From Chloroflexia bacterium (GTDB lineage: Bacteria; Chloroflexota; Chloroflexia; Thermomicrobiales; UBA6265): a DNA stretch of 6,110 nucleotides. Location: the NCBI GenBank assembly GCA_013698495.1, contig JACCUV010000057.1, forward strand, positions 1 to 6,110, written 5' to 3'. Made by a program: the position numbers and the translations under genes. The first letter of the stretch is position 1. The number at the start of each line of letters is the position of its first letter. Below the pieces are notes generated by a model that was given only the letters and a program-made list of their open reading frames with translations, was not told the origin of the DNA and did no database searches. Of the stretch, positions 1 to 5,520 are shown piece after piece.

Positions 1-1203
1 GAGGCGATGCAGGCGATGACCGATGACTTCATGGAAGGCTGCCGCAAGCAGGGTGATGTCAGCCCGGAGGTTGCCGAAAAGGTCTTCATGAAGCTTTCCG
101 CTTTCGCCGAGTACGGCTTCCCGAAGAGCCACGCCGCCGCGTTCGGCCTGCTCGCCTACCAGTCGTGCTGGCTGAAACACTACTATCCAGCCGAGTTCCT
201 CTGCTCGCTCCTCAACCACCAGCCGATGGGGTTCTACGCGCCGCATGTGCTCATCAACGATGGCAAACGCTCGGGACTCCAGATTGCGCGCCCCGATATC
301 AACCTCAGCCGCTTCGAATGCACGGTCGAGGGCTCACGCGCAATCCGGATCGGCCTCTCCTACGTCAAGGGCCTCCAGGAGGAAGCGGCGGAACGGATCA
401 TCGACGATCGAGGCCGACACGGAGATTTCCGCTCATTGGCCGACCTGATCCGCCGCGTCGCCTTGCGGACCGATACCCTGGAACACCTCATCGCGGCCGG
501 CGCCTGCGATGGCTTCGGCCTCCAACGACGCGAAATGCTCTGGCAAATCGGTCTCTTCATTGCCCCGAAGGGATTCATGGATCGACAAACCCGCAAGCAG
601 GCGGGACGCCAACTCGCGCTCGCTCTGCCCACCGAGCAGGACCACGTCGAGCTGCCCGCCACCACCTCGTGGGAGCGGATGACCGACGAATACCGCACGC
701 TCGGGCTGTCGACGCGGTTCCACCCGCTCTACCTGATGCGCTCGCGTCTCCCGCGGCACATGGTCTCGACCCGCGATCTCGCCAGCCTGCCGGATGGCTA
801 CAAGGTCCAGATTCCCGGCCTGATCGTCTGTCGCCAACGACCCGGCACGGCCAAGGGCATCACCTTCCTGCTGCTCGAGGATGAGTTCGGCCTCGTCAAC
901 GTCGTCGTCTATCCCGATCTCTATGAGCGACAACGCCTGGAGGTGCGATCGACCCCGATGCTGACGATCGAAGGCAAACTGCAACTGGCCAACAACAACA
1001 CCAACATCATCGCCGAGCGGCTGATCCCGATCGAAAGCATGAACTTCGGCCGCCCGGACTCGCACGATGGCTGGGACGTCCCCCAAAACGAGGAGGTCGA
1101 CCTCTCGCGCGACCAGTTGATGCGCATCACCACCTATGAAGACGGCCCCCGCTCGCCAGCCGACATCCGGGCCGTCACGCCGAACTCGCACAACTACCGG
1201 TAA
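1..1203 (+). CDS. dnaE2: Error-prone DNA polymerase III alpha subunit, DnaE2 type (C-terminal part, 5' end cut by window)
   Basis: The reading frame is open from base 1 to TAA at 1201-1203, giving 400 residues; the catalytic PHP and palm regions lie outside the window. The visible part starts in the fingers region, with GFPKSHAAAFGLLAYQ at about residues 39-54 and the QPMGFY block at about 74-79. A helix-hairpin-helix stretch follows (about 116-172, ending in LIAAGACDGFG). An OB-fold covers about 268-346, with RQRPGTAKGITFLLLEDE and a strand around NVVVYPDLYER. The protein then ends in a short tail closing with SHNYR. C-family replicases of the DnaE1 type carry a longer tau-binding C-terminus; its absence, the QPMGFY block and the RQRPGTAKG-type OB motif favour DnaE2, the non-essential translesion polymerase that usually works with ImuA/ImuB in SOS mutagenesis. 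The regulatory region and partner genes would lie upstream and cannot be seen. DnaE2 rather than DnaE1 is a family-level judgement. Confidence 0.9.
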   Translation, partial: EAMQAMTDDFMEGCRKQGDVSPEVAEKVFMKLSAFAEYGFPKSHAAAFGLLAYQSCWLKHYYPAEFLCSLLNHQPMGFYAPHVLINDGKRSGLQIARPDINLSRFECTVEGSRAIRIGLSYVKGLQEEAAERIIDDRGRHGDFRSLADLIRRVALRTDTLEHLIAAGACDGFGLQRREMLWQIGLFIAPKGFMDRQTRKQAGRQLALALPTEQDHVELPATTSWERMTDEYRTLGLSTRFHPLYLMRSRLPRHMVSTRDLASLPDGYKVQIPGLIVCRQRPGTAKGITFLLLEDEFGLVNVVVYPDLYERQRLEVRSTPMLTIEGKLQLANNNTNIIAERLIPIESMNFGRPDSHDGWDVPQNEEVDLSRDQLMRITTYEDGPRSPADIRAVTPNSHNYR

Positions 1204-1307
1204 GGGCTGGTTCGGGGCTGGCGCCTGTCGATCACGTTTCGTCGGGGCGAACTAACGGGCACGATTTTCGGGAGTTCCGAATCTTGCCTGCCCGCAAACG
1301 CGCAGCG

Positions 1308-1356
1308 TTGCCTGCCCTGAGCTTGCCGAATGGGTCCGCCCGAGGTCTCGAAGAAA
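1308..1356. repeat. Possible fragment of a dispersed intergenic repeat (CCTGAGCTTGCCGAA type)
   Basis: In the convergent spacer between the polymerase and tilS, CCCTGAGCTTGCCGAA is followed by CGAGGTCTCGAAG. Short elements with a core close to CTTCGACAAGCTCAGG are scattered between genes in many environmental bacterial genomes, and this resembles a diverged copy. The call rests on resemblance from memory, because only one copy lies in the window. No convincing intrinsic terminator is visible in the 157-nt spacer (1204-1360), so how the two convergent genes end transcription is unclear. Confidence 0.35.
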
Positions 1357-1360
1357 CTCA

Positions 1361-2458
1361 TCAAGCCCTTGTAAATTCATCCTCATCAACACGCCTGATC
1401 GACAATGCATTCCGGGACACCTCGACCGTCACCCCGCCGCCGATCTCCACCGTCCGCGGCCGGCCCTTCACCGCCGCCACCCGCAACACCTCATCGATTC
1501 GATTCAGCGATACCTCGAAACCGGTCGGCGCCTGCTCCTCGATCCAGAACTGCACCACGCGCCGTCGGATCGCCAGCGGCAGCTCCATCAACCACGCCCG
1601 ATCGATCGCCCGCGAATTCCCGGAATTCTCGACATGGCGCCTCGCCAATCCATCGAGGAAGCCGCTGTCTTCCCCGGCCAACTCCGCAAACCGGGCCAGG
1701 TTGATCGTGGCGCCAGGCGCCACCTGCTCAAGGAGCGGTAGAACACTGTGACGAATCGCGTTTCGCCGGTACGACTCGTCCTCATTGCTCTCATCGACCA
1801 CTATTGGAACGCCAAGCAATCGCGCATACTCCTCCAGCTCACCAACGGATTCCCCCAGCAACGGCCGCCACACCTTCAACGTGCGGGCCTCGATATCCGC
1901 CTCGCCCGCATCCCACCACGGAACGTCAATCTCGGTTAGCGGACGCATTCCGGACGCGCCTCGAACCCCGGCGCCTCGCAGCAGATGCAACAACACCGAC
2001 TCCGCCTGGTCTCGTTGGTGATGGGCCAGCGCCACCAGGTCGGCGCCCCACGCCGAGGTGACTTTGGCGAAAATCCGGTAGCGTTCCCGGCGCAGCGCCT
2101 CCTCCCGGCCCACACCCGCATGCTCCGCCAGCGCCACTTCGAGAACTGCCCGAACGTCGAGTCCAACGCCGAGGTCAGCCGCCACCGACTTCGCGGTCGC
2201 CGCATCAAGCGCCGACCCTTGCCTCGCGCGATGATCGACATGCACGGCGCGCACCTCGAACCCCTGATGCTTCGCGAGATTCGTGAGCAGACTCAACAGG
2301 GCCAACGAGTCCGCCCCACCCGAATACCCAACGAGCACGCGCGAGGGACGCGCCTCACCGAGGTCTTCGAGCGATCGTCGCAACCGCTGCACCAGTCCGC
2401 TCTCGCGACCGGAATTGTTGTCTTGCGCTCTTAAATTTGATTGCTCGCCAGTCGCCAT
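1361..2458 (-). CDS. tilS: tRNA(Ile)-lysidine synthetase TilS
   Basis: TilS uses ATP and lysine to convert C34 of tRNA-Ile2(CAU) to lysidine, so that the tRNA reads AUA and is charged with isoleucine; it acts in the cytoplasm and is usually essential. From the ATG at 2458 the protein has 365 residues. The N-type ATP pyrophosphatase P-loop SGGADS is at residues 46-51, the VDH motif at 74-76, the EALRRERYR segment at about 120-128 and HHQRDQAES at 146-154. The block DESNEDESYRRNAIRH, matching the usual DPTN...RNRIRH signature, ends the catalytic domain. The tail with GGGVTVEVSRNALSIRR fits a shortened C-terminal substrate-binding region, so the length suits a compact TilS. A TTG start at 2476 (371 aa) is open in frame. 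I prefer ATG 2458 because a GAGGCGG stretch lies about 9-12 nt upstream of it. The gene converges on dnaE2 and lies downstream of the tRNA terminator, so it probably has its own promoter. Confidence 0.95.
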   Translation of the reverse strand: MATGEQSNLRAQDNNSGRESGLVQRLRRSLEDLGEARPSRVLVGYSGGADSLALLSLLTNLAKHQGFEVRAVHVDHRARQGSALDAATAKSVAADLGVGLDVRAVLEVALAEHAGVGREEALRRERYRIFAKVTSAWGADLVALAHHQRDQAESVLLHLLRGAGVRGASGMRPLTEIDVPWWDAGEADIEARTLKVWRPLLGESVGELEEYARLLGVPIVVDESNEDESYRRNAIRHSVLPLLEQVAPGATINLARFAELAGEDSGFLDGLARRHVENSGNSRAIDRAWLMELPLAIRRRVVQFWIEEQAPTGFEVSLNRIDEVLRVAAVKGRPRTVEIGGGVTVEVSRNALSIRRVDEDEFTRA

Positions 2459-2501
2459 TGTGACCATCCGCCTCAAATCGGACCCGTTTCGTGACGATGT
2501 G

Positions 2502-2531
2502 ACTATCCTATGCCCAATAGCGCACCGCCAA
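2502..2531 (-). promoter_or_regulatory. Possible sigma-70-type promoter of tilS
   Basis: On the minus strand TTGGCG (2526-2531) is followed after 18 nt by GATAGT (2502-2507), or after 15 nt by TAGGAT (2505-2510). It lies between the tRNA terminator and the tilS start, about 45 nt upstream of the ATG, which is where a promoter is needed. Both boxes are imperfect, so this is a weak call. Confidence 0.35.
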
Positions 2532-2562
2532 CAGAAAAGCCCTCGCTTTGAGCGAGGGCTTT
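2532..2562 (-). terminator. Intrinsic terminator of the tRNA gene
   Basis: Positions 2536-2547 and 2551-2562 form a perfect 12-bp stem (AAAGCCCTCGCT / AGCGAGGGCTTT) around a 3-nt loop. On the minus strand the stem runs straight into TTTTCTGTT, a usable U-tract, so it should end transcription of the tRNA 11 nt after its 3' end and insulate tilS. On the plus strand the tail is only TTTCTCC, and no plus-strand gene reaches it. Confidence 0.9.
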
Positions 2563-2573
2563 CTCCAGCTCGG

Positions 2574-2645
2574 TGCCGACGGGTGGAATCGAACCACCGG
2601 CCAAAGGCTTATGAGTCCTTTGCTCTGCCGCTGAGCTACGTCGGC
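2574..2645 (-). tRNA. tRNA with CAU anticodon, probably elongator tRNA-Met
   Basis: The 72-nt cloverleaf is complete. It has a 7-bp acceptor stem GCCGACG/CGTCGGC, a D-stem GCTC/GAGC with a short AGCGGCA loop, the anticodon loop CTCATAA with CAU at 34-36, a 5-nt variable loop, and the T-arm GGTGG-TTCGATT-CCACC. The discriminator is A73 and the next bases are CCG, so the CCA end is not encoded. It is not the initiator: position 1-72 is a normal G-C pair and the anticodon stem lacks three G-C pairs. The Ile2 reading (the TilS substrate) is less likely, because the C4-G69 and C29-G41 pairs known as E. coli Ile2/isoleucine determinants are replaced by G4-C69 and G29-C41. Positions 31 and 39 form an A/G mismatch at the top of the anticodon stem. 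Its own promoter and terminator flank it. Confidence 0.93.
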
Positions 2646-2661
2646 TTGTGTTCCGGCCAGA

Positions 2662-2690
2662 ATGCTACCAAACGAGACCCGGAGCGTCAA
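2662..2690 (-). promoter_or_regulatory. Sigma-70-type promoter of the tRNA gene
   Basis: On the minus strand TTGACG (2685-2690) and TAGCAT (2662-2667) are separated by exactly 17 nt. The -10 box ends 16 nt before the mature tRNA 5' end, leaving room for a short leader for RNase P. Box quality, spacing and distance all fit. Confidence 0.75.
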
Positions 2691-2766
2691 CTGACGAAGT
2701 ATCGCCCACTCAACTGGACCTGGTACTCTGTCACGCGTGACTCGCTATGCTCACCAGCACCCTTGC

Positions 2767-2874
2767 CGTGATTCCGACGAAGGAGAAATTCCCCGCGAAG
2801 CGGTACTTGGGCCACGCCCTACCGGCTGCGCCGTATCCAGCGGGGCCGGGACTCCTCGCAGGCTCGGAATGACG
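2767..2874. repeat. Imperfect inverted repeat around a GATTCCGA / TCGGAATG core
   Basis: CGTGATTCCGA at 2767-2777 matches, in reverse complement, TCGGAATGACG at 2864-2874 (10 of 11). The similarity continues inward less exactly, through GAAGGAG...TTCCCC on the left and GGGACTCCTCGC on the right. The whole would fold into a roughly 108-nt imperfect hairpin. The arms resemble the common dispersed intergenic motif CATTCCGAGC...GAGGAATC seen in many bacterial genomes. It sits in the 272-nt gene-free stretch between the divergent tRNA promoter and the riboswitch promoter. I see no coding potential there, and no function can be assigned from the sequence. Confidence 0.5.
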
Positions 2875-2962
2875 ACTTGATGGAGTGGCAAATCAGGGCG
2901 GACAGACCACCGGCGTACAATTCGCCTTGGATTATCGTTCAAAACGCGGAGCGTTTACCTGC

Positions 2963-2991
2963 TTGACAGCCAATGCTTCGAACTCTACAGT
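2963..2991 (+). promoter_or_regulatory. Sigma-70-type promoter driving the SAM riboswitch and transporter operon
   Basis: A perfect -35 box TTGACA (2963-2968) is followed after 17 nt by TACAGT (2986-2991), which matches the consensus at four of six positions including the key A2 and T6. Transcription would start near 2998, about 20 nt before helix P1 of the aptamer, as expected for an S-box leader. A short perfect palindrome AAACGC-GGA-GCGTTT (2942-2956) lies just upstream of the -35 box. Confidence 0.75.
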
Positions 2992-3018
2992 GGTCTTCCA
3001 ACAAGTGAATACGTTTGA

Positions 3019-3124
3019 CCTCATCCAGAGGGGCAGAGGGACCGGCCCGTCGAAGCCCCAGCAACCCCCCGGCAACGTTCGCCGGGAAGGTGCTAAATCC
3101 GGCAGGAAATCCTGGACGATGAGG
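3019..3124 (+). ncRNA. SAM-I (S-box) riboswitch aptamer
   Basis: The RNA has the SAM-I layout. P1 is CCTCATC (3019-3025) with GATGAGG (3118-3124). P2 has outer pairs GGGGC (3030-3034)/GCCCC (3055-3059), a kink-turn-like internal loop with CGAAG, and a top GGG (3038-3040)/CCC (3046-3048). The conserved AGAGGGACCGGCCC block is followed by CAGCAACC. P3 includes the CCCGGC (3068-3073)/GCCGGG (3081-3086) pairing. The signature AAGGTGCTAAATCC is at 3087-3100. P4 is CAGG-AAAT-CCTG (3103-3114). The loop GG of P2 can pair with CC after the P3 junction, as in the family's pseudoknot. It binds S-adenosylmethionine and represses genes of methionine/SAM supply. Here it lies between a good promoter and an intrinsic terminator, ahead of ABC transporter genes, so it most likely works by transcription termination. 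Confidence 0.95.
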
Positions 3125-3159
3125 GCGCTCAACACACGCGAGCAATCGCCGAAAGTTGG

Positions 3160-3193
3160 CCCTTCATCCGAAAGATGAGGGGATTTTTGTTTT
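3160..3193 (+). terminator. Expression-platform terminator of the SAM riboswitch
   Basis: CCCTTCATC (3160-3168) and GATGAGGGG (3174-3182) make a 9-bp stem with one G-U pair and a CGAAA loop, followed by ATTTTTGTTTT. The left arm CCTTCATC (3161-3168) can instead pair with GATGAGGG (3118-3125), the 3' strand of P1. Without SAM this antiterminator should form and let transcription continue. With SAM bound, P1 keeps its 3' strand and the terminator folds. The two pairings are mutually exclusive, the standard S-box OFF switch. Confidence 0.92.
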
Positions 3194-3552
3194 GGGCACA
3201 CAAGCAACGTCAACACGGCCACATTTGCAACAACCTTCATCCAGCGTCTGCATGACGCGCGGAACCTTCTGTTGTTGTATCCCCTGCCTCTGTACAAGGA
3301 TCGATGGGTAGTCGCTCGACCACCGGGCAATAAATCCATCGGTCTCCCCGTACACCACCCAACTGTCAACTTCTGAACAATTCAATGTCATCGGCGTCGC
3401 TACTGGGTCTCTCACTGAACCACCCTGGCGATGGTAGTCGCCCAGCGCAATCGCGCAGTGCCTGACGATGAGTTTTCAACCCTCCGGCAGGTCGCGCTTG
3501 CTCCTTGCCGCGAACTGCTTTGGTTTCATTGCACGCACGATTCGACCTACCC
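3194..3552 (+). other. Long apparently untranslated leader between riboswitch terminator and first permease
   Basis: About 360 nt separate the terminator from the first permease start, which is unusually long. Short frames exist on both strands but none has a convincing ribosome binding site, codon bias or recognisable motif. A small imperfect hairpin, CTGGCGA with TCGCCCAG, sits near 3425-3445. I see no second promoter, RNA element or gene remnant that I can name. It could be a decayed gene, a second regulatory segment, or plain spacer. Confidence 0.4.
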
Positions 3553-4503
3553 ATGGGCCGCTACGTCATCAATCGATTGGCCGCCGCCATCCCGACCTTG
3601 CTCCTCCTCACCCTCACCGCGTTCCTGCTCAACAGCGCGGCGCGTGGCGATCCCGCCACCAACGCCCTGCGCGCCGGTGGTCAGGAACCAACTCCGGAAG
3701 CGATTACGGCCTACCGCGAACAACTGGGGCTCGACGACCCGCTCCCCGTTCGCTATGCGACCTGGCTGGGCAACGCTCTGCAAGGCGATTTCGGACGTTC
3801 GTTCATCGACCAACGCGAAGTAAGCGAGATCCTTGGCGAACGAATCGGACCTACCCTTCGCCTCGGACTCGCCGCGTTCATCTTCACCACCATCCTCGGC
3901 GTAGGCGCCGGGCTCCTCTTTGGGCTCTTCGCCAATACCTGGATCGACTATGGGGGACGGGTCGGGAGTCTCCTGTTGGCGTCAATCCCGTCATTCTGGC
4001 TGGCGTTGCTCCTGATCACGTACGTATCCGAGAAATGGCAATTGCTGCCAGTCGCCGGATACGGCGGATTGAAATTCATGATTCTGCCCGTGCTAGCGCT
4101 GTCGCTGGGGCCGGCGGCCAGCCTGATGCGGTTCACCCGATCGGGAATGATCGAGGTCTGGCGACAGGACTACGTGCGGACCGCCCGGTCCAAGGGACTC
4201 AGACAGACGTTCCTTGTGATGCGACACGCCCTGCCGAACGCCTTGCTTCCGATCACCACGCTCCTCGGTCTCCGCTTCGGACAATTGCTCGCCGGCGCGA
4301 TCGTGATCGAATCGATCTTCGCCTGGCCCGGGATGGGAAGCGCCTTGATCAGCGCCATTTCCGGCCGGGACTTGCCGGTTATCGGCGCCTATGTCCTGAT
4401 TGCGGGAGTCCTCTTCATCGTCGTCAACCTCGTCACCGATCTCGGCTACGCGTTCCTCGATCCCCGAGTCCGGCTTGACGCGACTGGAGGGAGGGGCGCA
4501 TGA
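3553..4503 (+). CDS. ABC transporter permease, DppB/NikB (OppB) type
   Basis: This 316-residue inner-membrane permease forms half of the channel of a peptide/nickel-type (PepT family) importer. The N-terminus MGRYVINRLAAAIPTLLLLT is typical: a basic start and then the first membrane helix. The periplasmic block LGLDDPLPVRYATWL begins at residue 58 and GDFGRS is at 78-83, both hallmarks of the DppB side. Further hydrophobic segments span about 95-130, 135-160, 175-200 and 275-305. The ATPase-contacting EAA-type loop is TARSKGLRQTFLVMRHALPN (210-229), with the conserved G215 and P228. ATG 3553 is chosen from the family N-terminus. The TTG at 3505 is also open but adds 16 unlike residues. Neither start has a good Shine-Dalgarno sequence, which is odd. 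The stop overlaps the next start as ATGA, so the two permeases are translationally coupled. Substrate cannot be read from this protein; the SAM riboswitch points to methionine metabolism. Confidence 0.93.
   Translation: MGRYVINRLAAAIPTLLLLTLTAFLLNSAARGDPATNALRAGGQEPTPEAITAYREQLGLDDPLPVRYATWLGNALQGDFGRSFIDQREVSEILGERIGPTLRLGLAAFIFTTILGVGAGLLFGLFANTWIDYGGRVGSLLLASIPSFWLALLLITYVSEKWQLLPVAGYGGLKFMILPVLALSLGPAASLMRFTRSGMIEVWRQDYVRTARSKGLRQTFLVMRHALPNALLPITTLLGLRFGQLLAGAIVIESIFAWPGMGSALISAISGRDLPVIGAYVLIAGVLFIVVNLVTDLGYAFLDPRVRLDATGGRGA
4486..4496 (+). promoter_or_regulatory. Strong ribosome binding site for the second permease
   Basis: GGAGGGAGGGG lies inside the end of the first permease gene, 3-9 nt before the ATG at 4500. 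It supports that start and the ATGA coupling, and contrasts with the absent site in front of the first permease. Confidence 0.75.
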
Positions 4504-5399
4504 GCAGTCTCAGCAATGTTGCGGGCGCGTTTCCCGCTACTCGTCCTCGGCCCGCGATTCACGAGAGACCAGACATGCGGCCGCTACGGTGGCTCGGCAA
4601 ACAGAAACTTTCGCTGCTGATTCCGTCGGCCTTGCTCCTCTCGATCGTCGTCGCATCGATTCTCGCCAGCGTGCTCGCTCCGTACAATCCGAACGCGCTG
4701 GACATGCAACAGATGCTGGCGTCGCCTTCTCCGGAACACCCGCTTGGCACAGACCAGTTGGGGCGAGACGTGCTCAGCCGCATCCTCTACGGTGGTCGCA
4801 CAACCATCGTCATGTCACTGATCGGCACGGTGGCGACAGTGACACTTGGCCTGGTTGTCGGGCTCACCTCAGGCTACATCGGCGGACGTTTCGATCTCAT
4901 AGTCTCGACGCTGCTGACGGTGCTGCTTTCCGTCCCCAGCCTGCTCCTGACCCTCGCCATCCTCGGCATACTCGGCGCCGGCACGGAAGGGCTCCTGATC
5001 GCCCTGATTGGCGCGGGCTGGGTTGGTCACGCCAGAATCTTCCGCTCCTCAGTTCTCTCGCTCCGCGAAACCGTGTACGTCGAAGCCGCGGAATCGATCG
5101 GCGCCAGCCGGGGCCGCATCCTCTGGCGCCACATCTTTCCCAACCTGATGACATCAGTGGTCGTGCTGGCGACGCTCGATCTCGGAGCCCTGATCCTGAC
5201 CATCACCAGCCTCAGCTTCCTCGGTCTGGGCGTTCAGCCACCCAATGCCGATTGGGGCACGATGCTCAACGAAGCCCGCACCTATTTCGGACAGTACCCG
5301 TTGCTGGCAGTCGCGCCGGGTGTCTGCATCAGTCTGGTTGCCTTGCTCTGCAACCTCGTCGGCGACGCTATTCGGGATGTAGTCGATGTTGGTCACTAA
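4500..5399 (+). CDS. ABC transporter permease, DppC/NikC (OppC) type
   Basis: This 299-residue protein is the partner permease that pairs with the upstream DppB-type subunit. After a roughly 35-residue cytoplasmic N-terminus comes the first membrane helix (about 37-60, ending in SVLAPYNPN). The DppC signature GTDQLGRDVLSR follows at residues 83-94. Later hydrophobic segments include the LLTVLLSVPSLLLTLAILGIL stretch, and the EAA loop EAAESIGASRGRILWRHIFPN spans 195-215 with G201 and P214. The block SFLGLGVQPPNADWGTMLNEAR and the C-terminal GDAIRDVVD are diagnostic for this family. The start at 4500 has a strong ribosome binding site and overlaps the preceding stop. A second methionine at residue 26 (ATG 4575) is possible but lacks comparable support. 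The gene belongs to the SAM-riboswitch operon. The ATPase genes are not in the window and may follow the binding protein. Confidence 0.95.
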   Translation: MSSLSNVAGAFPATRPRPAIHERPDMRPLRWLGKQKLSLLIPSALLLSIVVASILASVLAPYNPNALDMQQMLASPSPEHPLGTDQLGRDVLSRILYGGRTTIVMSLIGTVATVTLGLVVGLTSGYIGGRFDLIVSTLLTVLLSVPSLLLTLAILGILGAGTEGLLIALIGAGWVGHARIFRSSVLSLRETVYVEAAESIGASRGRILWRHIFPNLMTSVVVLATLDLGALILTITSLSFLGLGVQPPNADWGTMLNEARTYFGQYPLLAVAPGVCISLVALLCNLVGDAIRDVVDVGH

Positions 5400-5520
5400 A
5401 GCTCACAAGCGCGAAAAGGGAGATGTCAGATGATCGACCGGTGCTGTCGCATCGCCCAAACGAATCCATTGAACCATTCGCCGGGCGCCGGTATTGAGTG
5501 TCCTGCACGGGAGTCAAACA

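Noticed and set aside
433..1191. Long minus-strand frame (252 codons) opposite dnaE2
   Set aside because: It is a mirror frame of a GC-rich gene; the plus-strand product is a recognisable polymerase along the entire length.
2536..2562. CCTCGCTTTGAGCGAGG considered as a CRISPR-like or mobile-element repeat
   Set aside because: It is a single perfect hairpin with a U-tract right after a tRNA gene, fully explained as a terminator.
2574..2645. Reading the tRNA as initiator tRNA-fMet
   Set aside because: The acceptor stem begins with a normal G1-C72 pair and the anticodon stem lacks the three consecutive G-C pairs of initiators.
2932..3369. Minus-strand frame of 145 codons across the SAM riboswitch
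   Set aside because: It is antisense to a well-supported structured RNA and its promoter, and its composition looks like a shadow.
3164..3415. Minus-strand frame of 83 codons with a cluster of cysteines (CCKCG) opposite the long leader
   Set aside because: It needs a GTG start, its end runs through the riboswitch terminator, it lacks the strong third-position GC of the real genes, and it matches no motif I know.
3468..4478. 336-codon plus-strand frame overlapping the first permease
   Set aside because: It is rich in Arg, Pro and Ser with low-complexity text, typical of an out-of-frame shadow; the other frame gives a clear DppB-type protein.
5423..5497. Short plus-strand ORF of 24 codons (MSDDRPVLSH...) between the second permease and the binding protein
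   Set aside because: GGGAG overlaps or sits only about 2 nt from the ATG, and there is no other support. A competing frame from ATG 5430 runs into the binding-protein gene out of frame.
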